Assembly (NCBI GenBank): GCA_022843145.1
Contig: JALHOF010000007.1
Coordinates: 62,001-126,000, forward strand
Length of the DNA stretch: 64,000 nt
Direction of reading: 5' to 3'
From: Hyphomicrobium sp.
GTDB taxonomy: Bacteria > Pseudomonadota > Alphaproteobacteria > Rhizobiales > Hyphomicrobiaceae
The notes beneath the pieces were generated by a model. It was not told where the DNA came from. It made no database searches and was given only the letters and a program-made list of their open reading frames with translations. The position numbers and the translations under genes are program-made. Of the stretch, positions 44,917 through 54,019 are shown in pieces (position 1 is the first letter of the stretch; each line of letters starts with the position of its first letter).

Positions 44917-45290
44917 CAAAGACGATTTGTGCAGCCTTGAGAACAAACACTCAATTGCCGCAACGCGAAGGTCAACGCTGCTCTTGACCCCAGTTTGATC
45001 TCGGTCGATGTTGCATATCAATTGTGCGGTGCGATGAAGTGCGTGAGACCAGTCGAAGTCGTCGACTTCTGCAACTTCTGGATGAGATCCCGAAGTTCGA
45101 AACAGGGTCGACGACCAATCGTCGTTGCTCGAGGTAGCAGGTGTCGTCCGGCGGCTTCGTTGTGCATTGAGCCGCTGCATACGCGCTCCTCGCTTGACGC
45201 CAGTCGCCAAATCGCCGCGTTTGTTGATACCTTGCGTGACGCCGTCCGTCTTCAAGAGAGCGGGGCCAAAGCCCCTGGGAAACAGCTGCA
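44917..45290. other. divergent intergenic region between GGCT-like and TPR genes
   Basis: These 374 bp hold no recognisable gene. Two TCAATTG elements occur (about 44950 and 45015) and the composition is more mixed than the flanking genes, consistent with promoters for both divergent genes. No clean -35/-10 pair could be assigned. Confidence 0.35.
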
Positions 45291-47117
45291 ATGCGAACGT
45301 CTCACCGTCGCCGCACCGCCCTCGTGACAGCAGGTCTGCTGATGGCCGGCGTGGCAGCTTCTTGGCCACTCGCGACGGCGTCGGCGCGACCGTCACAAGA
45401 AAGCCCTGCGGACGATAGGGAAATTTCCCGCTCGCTGATCGGCAGTTACCTTGCTGGACGTTTCGCCCGCGGCCAGCACGACAGCGAAGCTGCCGCCAAT
45501 TACTACCGGGTCGCGCTGCAGCGTGATCCGAACAACGAAGTGCTGATCGAACAGGCATTTCTGATGGAAGCGACGGCGGCGAACTGGCCGCGCGCGATCC
45601 TGCTTGCCGACGATTTGGCCACCAAGCATCCGACGCATCGCATGGCGCGCCTGTTTCTGGGCATCGCCGCCTATAAGCACGGTCAACTCGACAAAGCCGA
45701 TTTGCATCTGGTCGCCGCAGGTAACGGACCCATCGGCGAGCTGACGAGCGCTCTGGCTCGCGCCTGGGTCAAGCTTGCGGCCAACGAGGCTGATCAAGCG
45801 CTGCAACTGCTCGAGATCCCGAAGCAAGCCGACTGGGCGCAGTATTATCTGCGCTATCATCGCGCACTGATCGCTGACATTTCGAGCCGCAGGGCGGACG
45901 CGCGCGCGTCTTATGAACGCGTTTTCAAGCAGGATGCGCGCACACTGCGCACGGCTCTAGCCTTCGCGCGTCATGCTGCGAATTCCGGCGACGCGAAGCT
46001 CGCTCGCGCGATCATCAAGGAGCACCTCGACAAGACGCAGGGCGAAGGCCACCCGCTGGCTCGCGAACTCCGGTCGATGATCGAGACGGAGACCTCGATA
46101 CCGCTGCTGATCCAGGACCCGACGGACGGCTTGGCCGAGGTCTTTTACGGGCTGGGCGAAGCTTTGACCGGTGAGGGAGGCGTCAGCATCGGCGTGCTCT
46201 ACCTCCAAATGGCACTGTTCCTGAAGCCCGATCACCCGTTTGCGCTGGCGGCGCTCGCCAATGCGCACGAGACGACCAAGCGATACGAGGATGCGAACGA
46301 GGTCTATGACCGCATCCCGCAGGGTTCAGCACTGCAGTCCGCCATCGACATCCGTAAGGCATTCAATCTCAATGCCCTCGACCGCACGGACGAAGCGAAG
46401 GCGCTGCTCGATAAGGTCGTCACCGCGGAACCGAAAGACCTGAAGCCGCTCGATGCTCTCGGCAACATCATGCGCTCCAAAAAACGCTACAGCGAGGCTG
46501 CGGACTACTACACCCGCGCGATCGCGATGATCGACAAGCCGGAGAAGCGGCACTGGACGTATTATTACGCGCGCGGCACGTCATACGAACGCCTGAAGAA
46601 GTGGCCTCTCGCCGAGGTCGATTTGCAGAAAGCGATGCAGCTCTATCCGGACCAGCCGCTCGTCCTCAACTATCTCGGATATTCGTGGGTCGACCAGGGC
46701 CGGAATCTCAAGCAGGGCATGGCGCTGATCGAGAAGGCCGTGTCTTTGAAGCCCGACGACGGCTACATCGTCGACAGCCTCGGCTGGGCACACTTCAAGC
46801 TGGGCAACTACAAGGATGCCGTGCGCTACATGGAGCGCGCGGTTGAATTGCGCCCAGAGGACCCCGTTCTCAACGACCACCTCGGCGATGCGTTATGGCG
46901 CGTCGGCCGCGATCGTGAGGCACGCTACCAGTGGGAACAGGCGCTCTCGCTCGAGCCAGAACCGGAGGACGCCGCCAAGATCAAGCAGAAGCTGTCCAAG
47001 GGTCTGCCGCCGCTGAATGTCGCTCGGACACCGAAGAAGGTGCGAGAGGCGGCTCGGCCGGTCACGCAAAAAAAGCGCGAGACAAAACTCAACCCGGACA
47101 AACCGTTCTTCGAGTAG
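45291..47117 (+). CDS. exported tetratricopeptide-repeat protein
   Basis: This 608-residue protein has a basic start followed by a signal-like segment (ALVTAGLLMAGVAASWPLATASA). The rest is consecutive TPR helices, for example EAAANYYRVALQRDPNNEVL, YEDANEVYDRIPQG, SEAADYYTRAIAMI, LAEVDLQKAMQLYPDQPLVL, YKDAVRYMERAVELRPEDPV and EARYQWEQALSLEPEPED. It ends in a Lys-rich tail. It is likely a periplasmic or outer-membrane-attached scaffold; in this order a TPR gene regularly precedes ispE. Here ispE follows after 23 bp. Confidence 0.9.
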   Translation: MRTSHRRRTALVTAGLLMAGVAASWPLATASARPSQESPADDREISRSLIGSYLAGRFARGQHDSEAAANYYRVALQRDPNNEVLIEQAFLMEATAANWPRAILLADDLATKHPTHRMARLFLGIAAYKHGQLDKADLHLVAAGNGPIGELTSALARAWVKLAANEADQALQLLEIPKQADWAQYYLRYHRALIADISSRRADARASYERVFKQDARTLRTALAFARHAANSGDAKLARAIIKEHLDKTQGEGHPLARELRSMIETETSIPLLIQDPTDGLAEVFYGLGEALTGEGGVSIGVLYLQMALFLKPDHPFALAALANAHETTKRYEDANEVYDRIPQGSALQSAIDIRKAFNLNALDRTDEAKALLDKVVTAEPKDLKPLDALGNIMRSKKRYSEAADYYTRAIAMIDKPEKRHWTYYYARGTSYERLKKWPLAEVDLQKAMQLYPDQPLVLNYLGYSWVDQGRNLKQGMALIEKAVSLKPDDGYIVDSLGWAHFKLGNYKDAVRYMERAVELRPEDPVLNDHLGDALWRVGRDREARYQWEQALSLEPEPEDAAKIKQKLSKGLPPLNVARTPKKVREAARPVTQKKRETKLNPDKPFFE

Positions 47118-47140
47118 AGCGAGCGCGACGGCCGCCACAG

Positions 47141-48007
47141 ATGACCCGGCTCTCCGAAATCGCGCGCGCGAAAGTCAATTTGACCCTCGGCGTCCGGGGA
47201 CGGCGGCCCGACGGATGGCATGAACTCGAGAGCCTCGTCGCCTTCGCCGATTTGGGCGATTGGCTGACGCTCGACCCGGCGAGCGACGAGCATGTGTCAA
47301 TGACCGGGCCATTCGCGCCGACAATCGCCGGAGCGAATCTTGTTGCGGTCGCCATGGCACGTGCCAGAGAAAGCGGTCGCGATATGGCCACGGGTCACGT
47401 GACGCTCGACAAGCGGTTGCCGGTTGCCGCTGGCCTCGGCGGCGGCTCAGCGGATGCCGCCGCAGTGCTTCGGCTGCTCCGCCGCGTCAACCCGTATGTC
47501 GACGTCGACTGGCTGGCGATCGCCGCAAAGATTGGAGCGGACGTGCCAGTCTGCTTCGGAAACCGCGCAGCATTCATGACCGGTACGGGTGATCGCATCG
47601 CGCCCTGCGATGCGCTGCCGCCCCTCCATGCGGTGCTCGTCAATCCGTTGGTTGCAGTGCCAGCCGACAAGACCGCGCAGGTATTCCGGCGATTGGCGGC
47701 CCGGCCGCTGGCGGAAGAGTTCGCACAGGGAGCGGCGCCTGGTCCATTCGCGTCGGCTGCTCAGCTTCTCGGCTATTTGACAGGCCAGGGAAATGATCTC
47801 GAAGCGCCAGCCCGCACGCTCGTACCGGTCATTGCGGACGTGATTGCGGCTTTGTCACGGAGCGCGGGCTGTCGTCTATCCCGGATGTCGGGTGGCGGCC
47901 CGACTTGCTTCGGGATCTACGATACGGCTGAGGATGCCGTGGCGGCCGCCCTGGCGATCGCACGTGAACGGTCGACCTGGTGGGTCGCCGCGACCCGGCT
48001 CGGCTAG
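47141..48007 (+). CDS. ispE: 4-diphosphocytidyl-2-C-methyl-D-erythritol kinase
   Basis: This GHMP kinase of the MEP isoprenoid pathway phosphorylates CDP-ME. The 288 residues show ARAKVNLTLGVRGRRPDGWHEL (substrate region with Lys and Asn), the ATP-binding PVAAGLGGGSADAAA, and GADVPVCF and MSGGGPTCFGIYD near the end. ATG 47141 is the family start; upstream frame to 46931 overlaps the TPR gene and is not used. It converges on ispB with 62 bp between. Confidence 0.95.
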   Translation: MTRLSEIARAKVNLTLGVRGRRPDGWHELESLVAFADLGDWLTLDPASDEHVSMTGPFAPTIAGANLVAVAMARARESGRDMATGHVTLDKRLPVAAGLGGGSADAAAVLRLLRRVNPYVDVDWLAIAAKIGADVPVCFGNRAAFMTGTGDRIAPCDALPPLHAVLVNPLVAVPADKTAQVFRRLAARPLAEEFAQGAAPGPFASAAQLLGYLTGQGNDLEAPARTLVPVIADVIAALSRSAGCRLSRMSGGGPTCFGIYDTAEDAVAAALAIARERSTWWVAATRLG

Positions 48008-48069
48008 CGCGGGTGCTGGCCGGTCCGGAGTTCCGGGCGGTTGCGAGAGGGCAACCAAAGCGCGACCAA

Positions 48070-49110
48070 TCAATGTGCCCGGCTGATGCAGAACGTGATC
48101 ACGTCGTCCAAGGCCGACTTCTCAGCGGACGATCGGAACACGCCGAGCGCGTCGCGGGCAATGCCGCCGTAGGATCGTGCCCGCTCGAACGTCGCCTCGA
48201 TCGCCTTGTGCCGGCGCATCAGAGCGGTGGCGTGTTCGAAATCTCCGTCGCGGATGTCGCCCTCGACGATGGTGCGGTTCCAGAATGCGCGCTCATCCTC
48301 GGTGCCGCGCCGGAACGAGAGGATGACCGGTAGTGTGATCTTGCCTTCGCGGAAATCGTCACCGACGGATTTTCCGAGCCGCGAGCTGTCGCCCGAGTAG
48401 TCGAGCGCGTCGTCGACGAGCTGAAACGCGATCCCGAGATTCTTGCCGTAGGACCGGAGCGCGGCCTGCTCCTCGGCCGGCCGGCCCGAAAGCGCCGCGC
48501 CAACCTCGGCCGCAGCCAGGAAAAGCGCTGCCGTCTTGGCGTTGATGATGGCGAGATACTCGTCCTCTGTCGTTGCCGTGTTCTTGGCGGCGGCGAGTTG
48601 CATGACTTCGCCTTCGGCAATAACGGCCGCGGCGTTGGACAGAATGCGGAGCACGGCGAGCGAGCCGACGTCGACCAGCATTCGGAAGGCCTGGCCGAGC
48701 AGGAAATCGCCGACGAGGACGCTTGCCTGATTGCCCCAGATGAGGCGCGCCGTCTTGCGACCGCGCCGGGTATCGCTTTCGTCGACGACGTCGTCGTGAA
48801 GTAGCGTGGCGGTGTGCATGAACTCGATCGCCGACGCCGTGCGGATGTGACCGCTGCCTTGATAGCCGCAGAGCTTGGCCGAAGCGATAGCAAGCATCGG
48901 CCGCAGCCGCTTGCCGCCCGAATCGATCAGATGATGCGCGAGTTCCGGGATCATCTCGACGTTGGACACGGCCTTGTCGAGTATGATCCGATTGATCGCA
49001 TCCATATCTTCGGCAACCAGCCGAAGCAGTGGCTTCAGGCTCTCGGCAGGATCCCTTGCCTCATCAATCGAGACCACAACACCCACGGCGGTTTCCCCGG
49101 CTGTTTCCAT
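48070..49110 (-). CDS. ispB: polyprenyl (octaprenyl/decaprenyl) diphosphate synthase
   Basis: This 346-residue trans-prenyltransferase makes the side chain of ubiquinone. It has GGKRLRPML, the first Asp-rich motif DDVVD in LLHDDVVDESDTRRG, GDFLLGQAF, and the second Asp-rich motif DDALD in FQLVDDALDYSG, plus REGKITLPVIL. The chain length (C40 or C50) is not decided by what I can see; alphaproteobacteria usually make C50. ATG 49110 is preceded only by AAGCAGAAA. It is divergent from the DUF2007 gene by 93 bp. Confidence 0.93.
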   Translation of the reverse strand: METAGETAVGVVVSIDEARDPAESLKPLLRLVAEDMDAINRIILDKAVSNVEMIPELAHHLIDSGGKRLRPMLAIASAKLCGYQGSGHIRTASAIEFMHTATLLHDDVVDESDTRRGRKTARLIWGNQASVLVGDFLLGQAFRMLVDVGSLAVLRILSNAAAVIAEGEVMQLAAAKNTATTEDEYLAIINAKTAALFLAAAEVGAALSGRPAEEQAALRSYGKNLGIAFQLVDDALDYSGDSSRLGKSVGDDFREGKITLPVILSFRRGTEDERAFWNRTIVEGDIRDGDFEHATALMRRHKAIEATFERARSYGGIARDALGVFRSSAEKSALDDVITFCISRAH

Positions 49111-49203
49111 TTTCTGCTTTATAGTGAGCGAACCGGCGACCGCTGTCACGCCAGATTGCCGCACGGCACAGTTCGTCCAGCGGTCCGCCATGGAGTCAAG
49201 GAC

Positions 49204-49440
49204 ATGCTAGTCGAAATCGTCAGGACCGATGACCCTGTACTGGTGAGTTACGTCGAGGCACTCTTACGCGACCGCGGCATCGGCGCCGTTGTTCTCGATC
49301 AGAATTTGAGCCGTCTGCATGGCGCGGTTGGGATGCAACCGCAGCGGATTGCGGTGATCGATAGCGATTGGGCGGATGCGCGGCTCATGCTGGTCGAGGC
49401 CGGCCTCGGCGCGTGGGTGCGATCACCCGGAGATACCTGA
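49204..49440 (+). CDS. DUF2007 signal-transducing-like protein
   Basis: This 78-residue protein begins MLVEIVRTDDPVLVSYVEALL and continues GIGAVVLDQNLS and RIAVIDSDWADARLMLVEAGL, the ferredoxin-like fold of DUF2007 (a PII-like putative signal transducer). Function unknown. AAGGAC precedes ATG 49204. It ends one base before the next gene begins, so they form an operon conserved in Hyphomicrobiales. Confidence 0.9.
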   Translation: MLVEIVRTDDPVLVSYVEALLRDRGIGAVVLDQNLSRLHGAVGMQPQRIAVIDSDWADARLMLVEAGLGAWVRSPGDT

Positions 49441-49441
49441 A

Positions 49442-50239
49442 ATGGTCATGCCCGGCTCCCCGGTCGAGGGTCCTCTGTCCGACCTGGAACTGACGGACGA
49501 CGCCTTTCTCGGCGGGCAGTTGCATATCCTGCAGCCAAAATCCGGTTACCGGGCTGGAGTCGACGCCGTTTTGCTCTCAGCGACCGTGCCAACAGAGTTG
49601 GGCGCGGGTGCCGCGGTCCTCGATCTCGGAGCTGGGGTCGGTACGGTCGGATTGAGCGCGGCCAGCCGGCTCGGACAGATCCAGGTGACACTGGTCGAGG
49701 CCGAACCCGAGATGGCCGCTCTCGCCGTTCAGAACATTGCCCGCAATGGCCTGTTGGGGAGGGCTCGGTCGGTCACTGCCGATGTGACGGGGCCGGCGAG
49801 CTTGCTCGAAGCGGCCGGGGTGCCGGCAGATTTCTACGCATGTGTGGTCGCCAATCCGCCTTTCCATGCAGAGGGGCAGGGCACGCCCGCGCCGGGCGAG
49901 ATCAAGGCCGCGGCACACGCGATGCCCGCGGATGCGCTGGACCGTTGGGTCCGTGCCATGGCGCGCCACGCGGCTCCCGGAGGCACGGCGATCATGGTGC
50001 ACAAGGTCGAAGCCCTCGGCGAGATCCTCGCAGCTTTCTCGCCGCGTTTCGGCGCTGTGCGCGTACTACCCGTGCATCCGCGGGCGGGCGCCAATGCCAT
50101 CCGCGTCATCGTTTCCGGCATCAAGGGCAGCCGCGCGCCGCTCGCGATCCGCGCCGGCTTCGTTCTGCACGAGGAGGGACACACCTTCACGGCGGAGGCC
50201 GCGAAGATCCTCCGTGCCGGTGGCGGACTTGTACTTTGA
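49442..50239 (+). CDS. tRNA1(Val) (adenine37-N6)-methyltransferase-like protein
   Basis: This 265-residue class I SAM methyltransferase has DDAFLGGQLHILQPKSGYRAGVDAVLL at the start, as in TrmN6/YfiC, the SAM loop VLDLGAGVGTVGL, VEAEPEMAALAVQN and the catalytic VVANPPF (NPPF motif for adenine N6 methylation). It probably modifies A37 of a tRNA, although close relatives may act on other RNAs. ATG 49442 (or 49448) starts one base after the DUF2007 stop. It lies before the S49 peptidase gene on the same strand. Confidence 0.88.
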   Translation: MVMPGSPVEGPLSDLELTDDAFLGGQLHILQPKSGYRAGVDAVLLSATVPTELGAGAAVLDLGAGVGTVGLSAASRLGQIQVTLVEAEPEMAALAVQNIARNGLLGRARSVTADVTGPASLLEAAGVPADFYACVVANPPFHAEGQGTPAPGEIKAAAHAMPADALDRWVRAMARHAAPGGTAIMVHKVEALGEILAAFSPRFGAVRVLPVHPRAGANAIRVIVSGIKGSRAPLAIRAGFVLHEEGHTFTAEAAKILRAGGGLVL

Positions 50240-50347
50240 CGACCCGGTGTTTTACGTCGCAGATTCCTGGCAACAATCGCTCAATTGCCGGGTTCGGGGC
50301 GGTAGGAAAACACTGACCGAGTAGCACCCCAACTTAGAGGTTCGATC

Positions 50348-51184
50348 ATGTGGCCGTTCGACAAGTCTCCCGTCGTTCCCGTGCTCAGGTTCAACGGACC
50401 GATCGGTATGGCGTCGCCATTACGGCCGGGGCTGTCGATCGCCGCGCTGGCCGAACCACTCGAGAAGGCCTTCACGCTGTCGAAATGCTCCTCGGTCGCC
50501 ATCGTCATCAATTCACCGGGCGGGTCGGCGGCGCAATCGCACCTGATCTACCAGCGCATCCGCCAACTCGCCGACGAGCACAAGAAGCGCGTCTCGGTCT
50601 TCTCCGAGGACGTCACCGCGTCCGGCGGCTACTTCATCGCCGTCGCCGGTGACGAAATCTATGCCGACCCGTCGTCGCTGGTCGGTTCGATCGGCGTCGT
50701 CTCCAAGTCGTTCGGGTTCGACAAGGTCTTGAAGCGGCTGGAGGTCGAATATCGCGTCTACACCGCTGGAACCTCGAAAAACATCCTCGACCCGTTCTTG
50801 CCGGAAAAGCCGGAGGACGTCGCCCGCCTGAAGGAGATCCAGTCGCATATCCACGACATCTTCATCGGGATCGTCAAAGAACGGCGCGCTGGAAAGCTCA
50901 AGGCCCCCGACGGCGAACTGTTCTCCGGGGCGTTTTGGGCAGGCGCAATGGCACTCGAGCTTGGTCTCGTCGACGGGATCGGCGACGTGCGCTCGCGGAT
51001 GCGCGAGATCCACGGCCCAAAACTGAAGCTCAAGCTCGTGCCCCTCCAGCGGGGCGGGTTGCTGTCGCGGCTGCGCCGCTTGCCGGGTACAACGGCGGCG
51101 GGTGGCGATCCCCGCCTTGCTTTGGCCGACGATCTGGTGTCGGCTATGGAGATCAGGGCTCTGTGGTCGCGATACGGGCTCTAG
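50348..51184 (+). CDS. S49-family signal-peptide-peptidase-like protease
   Basis: This 278-residue protein is related to SppA/SohB. It shows VAIVINSPGGSAAQS (49-64), the nucleophile Ser92 in TASGGYFIAVAGDEIYADP, SLVGSIGVVS and a Lys147 in AGTSKNILDPF, matching the Ser/Lys dyad of the family. Unlike long SppA it is the half-size form and has no clear N-terminal membrane helix, so it may be a peripheral or cytoplasmic oligomer. It probably degrades cleaved signal peptides or membrane-protein fragments. The neighbour order TrmN6-like, S49 and glyQ is conserved. Confidence 0.9.
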   Translation: MWPFDKSPVVPVLRFNGPIGMASPLRPGLSIAALAEPLEKAFTLSKCSSVAIVINSPGGSAAQSHLIYQRIRQLADEHKKRVSVFSEDVTASGGYFIAVAGDEIYADPSSLVGSIGVVSKSFGFDKVLKRLEVEYRVYTAGTSKNILDPFLPEKPEDVARLKEIQSHIHDIFIGIVKERRAGKLKAPDGELFSGAFWAGAMALELGLVDGIGDVRSRMREIHGPKLKLKLVPLQRGGLLSRLRRLPGTTAAGGDPRLALADDLVSAMEIRALWSRYGL

Positions 51185-51236
51185 CGCATGTGCTGGTTGG
51201 CACCTTGAACGCCAAAGAGAGAGAGAGAGGTTGGAT

Positions 51237-51443
51237 ATGCCGCCGTTCATCGCGCTCGCCATCGCTGGCGTCGGGATCTATGCGGGCTTCAAGTGGGTAA
51301 CACGGGAGTGGCAGCGCGCCGCCTCCGAGCATGGCGTGGACGCCGCGGGCGCCGACGCACGCCATGTGCCCAAGGACCTCGGCACGCTCGAATGGGACGC
51401 GTCGACCGGCGTCTATAAGCCGCGCAAGGAATCGGCCGGCTGA
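51237..51443 (+). CDS. small membrane-anchored protein of unknown function
   Basis: This 68-residue protein begins with a short hydrophobic helix ([18 protein letters not shown]) followed by a charged tail ending in [17 protein letters not shown], a motif I have seen described only as hypothetical in this order. The ribosome-binding region is an unusual run of purines, AGAGAGAGAGAGAGG (51216-51230), 6 nt before ATG 51237. It lies 52 bp after the S49 gene on the same strand, so it is probably in that operon. Confidence 0.7.
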   Translation: MPPFIALAIAGVGIYAGFKWVTREWQRAASEHGVDAAGADARHVPKDLGTLEWDASTGVYKPRKESAG

Positions 51444-51465
51444 TCGACCGGCCCACCCGATCGCA

Positions 51466-51672
51466 TCAGTCTTTGACTTCGAACGTCACTTTCACCGTGA
51501 CGCGGTAGGTTTCGATCTTGCCCTTCTGATCGACCGTCGCGGAGAAGTCCTGCACCCACACGGATCTGATGCCTTTCAGCGACTTCCCTGCCTTGTCGAT
51601 GGCCTTTTGGGCGGCATCTTCCCAGCTCTTCGACGACGAGGACATCAACTCGATAACTTTGTTCACGGCCAT
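51466..51672 (-). CDS. dodecin flavoprotein
   Basis: This 68-residue protein forms dodecameric hollow spheres that store flavins. Features are [22 protein letters not shown] (start and helix), Trp39 in SVWVQDF, which stacks on the isoalloxazine ring, and a beta-strand end ([11 protein letters not shown]). The family's usual length is about 65-75 residues. AGGAG lies about 10 nt before ATG 51672; the longer frame to 51723 is an artefact. It is a single gene between two plus-strand genes. Confidence 0.93.
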   Translation of the reverse strand: MAVNKVIELMSSSSKSWEDAAQKAIDKAGKSLKGIRSVWVQDFSATVDQKGKIETYRVTVKVTFEVKD

Positions 51673-51885
51673 TACGCAACACTCCTGTTTGCCGCCAGCA
51701 TCGCGCTGGCGGACATGCGACACTCGTCCGTAACGATCCTAAGCGGACGCCAGTCGAAAACAAGCCTTCTGACGCGCCCCAAACGCGCCGAAACTGCGCC
51801 CCGTGACACGACCCGGCGAATGCTTATAGTGCGCCGCACATCGGCGCATATCTGCGACGTGCGCGCCACGGCAAAGGCCACGACA

Positions 51886-52890
51886 ATGCCCAAAACAAGC
51901 GCCTCAGCAGCAACGCCATCCTCGGCCACGCCGCCACACGGACTGCGCCCCAAGGAGTCGTTTCAGGACTTGATCCTGAAGCTCCAGCAGTTCTGGGGCC
52001 GGCAAGGGTGCGTGGTCCTGCAGCCCTACGACATGGAGGTCGGCGCTGGAACTTTCCATCCCGCCACGACCCTGCGAGCGCTCGGACCGAAGCCATGGAG
52101 TGCGTGCTACGTGCAGCCCTCGCGCCGGCCCAAGGACGGCCGCTACGGCGAAAACCCCAATCGCCTCCAGCACTACTACCAGTTCCAGGTGATCATGAAG
52201 CCGTCGCCGAGCGACATTCTCGATCTCTACCTGCAAAGCCTCGACGCAATCGGCATCGACACCGCGAAGAACGACATCCGCTTCGTGGAGGACGATTGGG
52301 AAAGCCCGACACTCGGCGCATGGGGGCTCGGCTGGGAAGTCTGGTGCAACGGCATGGAGGTGACGCAGTTCACATACTTCCAGCAGGTCGGCGGCTACGA
52401 CTGCAACCCGGTCGCGGGCGAAATCACCTACGGTCTCGAGCGCCTCGCGATGTACGTCCAGGGCGTCGACAGCGTGTTCGACCTCAACTTCAACGGCCGT
52501 GATGATGCGCGCAAGTTGACCTACGGCGACGTATTCCTGCAGGCCGAGCGCGAATACTCGCGTCACAACTTTGAGCACGCCAACACCGACATGCTGCTCG
52601 CCCACTTCAAGGACGCCGAAGCCGAGTGCAAGTCGCTGCTCGAAAAGGGCTGGGCAAGCCCACCTTCCGGCCGGCTGCCCGCAGGGGAGTCGGAAGGCGC
52701 CTCAACGAACCATCTCATGGCCTTGCCGGCCTACGACCAGTGCATCAAGGCCAGCCACATTTTCAATCTGCTCGACGCGCGTGGCGTCATCTCAGTCACC
52801 GAACGGCAGAGCTACATCCTGCGCGTGCGCGAGTTGTCGAAAGCGTGCTGCGGCGCGTGGCTCGCGACCGACGGCGGTGGCAAAAGCTGA
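51886..52890 (+). CDS. glyQ: glycyl-tRNA synthetase alpha subunit
   Basis: This is the catalytic class II subunit of the alpha2beta2 GlyRS. Its 334 residues include [58 protein letters not shown] (motif 2 region), [36 protein letters not shown] and [20 protein letters not shown] 51886 adds about 22 Ala/Ser/Pro residues before the fold. A Pro/Gly/Ser-rich insertion ([14 protein letters not shown]) before the last helix contains an inverted repeat. The partner glyS lies 1.1 kb downstream with three small genes between. Confidence 0.96.
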   Translation: MPKTSASAATPSSATPPHGLRPKESFQDLILKLQQFWGRQGCVVLQPYDMEVGAGTFHPATTLRALGPKPWSACYVQPSRRPKDGRYGENPNRLQHYYQFQVIMKPSPSDILDLYLQSLDAIGIDTAKNDIRFVEDDWESPTLGAWGLGWEVWCNGMEVTQFTYFQQVGGYDCNPVAGEITYGLERLAMYVQGVDSVFDLNFNGRDDARKLTYGDVFLQAEREYSRHNFEHANTDMLLAHFKDAEAECKSLLEKGWASPPSGRLPAGESEGASTNHLMALPAYDQCIKASHIFNLLDARGVISVTERQSYILRVRELSKACCGAWLATDGGGKS

Positions 52891-52915
52891 GGGCGCGATC
52901 GGTGACCGCGCCCTC
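52889..52915 (+). terminator. hairpin overlapping the glyQ stop codon
   Basis: A perfect 9-bp stem (GAGGGCGCG 52889-52897 with CGCGCCCTC 52907-52915) with a 9-nt loop starts inside the glyQ stop codon. There is no T-run, so it may slow or end transcription in both directions between glyQ and the convergent small gene. Confidence 0.45.
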
Positions 52916-52942
52916 GAGCGAATTCAGTATTCGGGGGGAGTA

Positions 52943-53134
52943 TTAAGCCGCCGAGACCCAGCGGCCCTGTCGCGACATGTAGCCGAAGGCGACCGCGTCG
53001 GGGTCGCGCCGCGCCGCCTCCGCTAGCTTCTCCGGAGCTTGAATGTCTACAGCTTTCCCGGTCTTCTTTTCCTTGCGCGCGCCATTCAGAAGAATAACGA
53101 TCTTGCCCTGCACCTCGGTTCTCGCACCGTCCAT
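52943..53134 (-). CDS. small protein of unknown function
   Basis: This 63-residue protein begins MDGARTEVQGKIVILLNGAR, continues with a charged stretch (KEKKTGKAV) and ends GYMSRQGRWVSAA. There is no signal or membrane segment, and I do not recognise a family. A strong GAGGAGG lies 5 nt before ATG 53134, much better than its neighbours, so it is probably translated well. It is convergent with glyQ and divergent from the membrane protein at 53398. Confidence 0.6.
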   Translation of the reverse strand: MDGARTEVQGKIVILLNGARKEKKTGKAVDIQAPEKLAEAARRDPDAVAFGYMSRQGRWVSAA

Positions 53135-53397
53135 GCCAGCCTCCTCGTTTCCGTGCGCCGTCGTGAACGCAGATTGCCTATGACGCACACCTAGAATGGA
53201 ATTGATACCAAAGTATGACAGATCAGGAGCGGCCGTTACAACGGCGTAGGTTCGCAGCTGCGGTAACGCGCGGATCCTTGTTTGAGGGGCGTCATTTGGC
53301 GCTGCCGGTGACTGTGAATTGTGACGACGTCTGGCAAGTACGATGGAGGGAGATTGGCGATGACGGCACGGGCGCGGCACACGCGGGAGATCAAAAT

Positions 53398-53736
53398 ATG
53401 ACGTCTGCGATCATCGTTTCTCAGGCGCTGGCCGCACTCGCGTGGATCGCTGCAGCACCGCTCGAAACCACCACGTCCACCGGCTTCTGGGGGCTGTTGA
53501 ACGATCCGCGCAAACTCGGCGAAGCCACACTGATTGCATCCGGCGCCATCCTCGTCGGGTTCATGGTCCGGCGGATGTGGCCGCGTTCAATGAATCCGCT
53601 GCTGTTCGGCTGGGTCGCGGCCACGGCTGTCGTCGCGGGACTCGCTTATGCGGGCGTTCAGAGCGCAGGGCTGGTATTGTGGCTGTTCATCGGCGCGGCC
53701 GTTCTGTTAGGCATTCTCGCCGTCGTAATGGGCTGA
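53398..53736 (+). CDS. small integral membrane protein of unknown function
   Basis: This 112-residue protein has three to four hydrophobic segments: IIVSQALAALAWIAAA, LGEATLIASGAILVGFMV, FGWVAATAVVAGLAYAGV and LVLWLFIGAAVLLGILAVVM. A central VRRMWPRSMNP loop is basic (cytoplasmic side). ATG 53398 has GGGAGA 8 nt upstream; the frame is open to 53215 without a better start. No family recognised. It sits between glyQ and glyS with a second small membrane protein 55 bp further on; position suggests co-transcription with glyS. Confidence 0.7.
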   Translation: MTSAIIVSQALAALAWIAAAPLETTTSTGFWGLLNDPRKLGEATLIASGAILVGFMVRRMWPRSMNPLLFGWVAATAVVAGLAYAGVQSAGLVLWLFIGAAVLLGILAVVMG

Positions 53737-53791
53737 CGTCGCAGCGTACGACGCGGCGTCGCTCAGTGGAACTGACAGAAGGAGAAACGCA

Positions 53792-54013
53792 ATGACCTCT
53801 CAAACCGCAGGCTGGCTCGCGCTCGGCATCCCGATGCTGTTGTTCGGGCTCGTCTTCCTGCGCCGTCAGGGCGGCGTGTTCTGGATGTATCTCACCGCAT
53901 GTCTGCTCGGCATCGGCTATCTCACTACGACGGGTGCTGTATCCGACATCGGCACCAAGGCGCTGAACATCTACTATTCGGTGAGCGCCCCCACTCCCGC
54001 ACCGGCAAAGTAA
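53792..54013 (+). CDS. small membrane protein upstream of glyS
   Basis: This 73-residue protein has two hydrophobic helices (GWLALGIPMLLFGLVFL and FWMYLTACLLGIGYLTTTGAV) separated by RRQGG, and then a soluble tail ending PTPAPAK. AAGGAG lies 7 nt before the ATG, an excellent site. It ends 6 bp before the glyS start codon, and glyS itself has no clear Shine-Dalgarno, so glyS translation is probably coupled to this gene. Function unknown. Confidence 0.75.
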   Translation: MTSQTAGWLALGIPMLLFGLVFLRRQGGVFWMYLTACLLGIGYLTTTGAVSDIGTKALNIYYSVSAPTPAPAK

Positions 54014-54019
54014 ATATCC

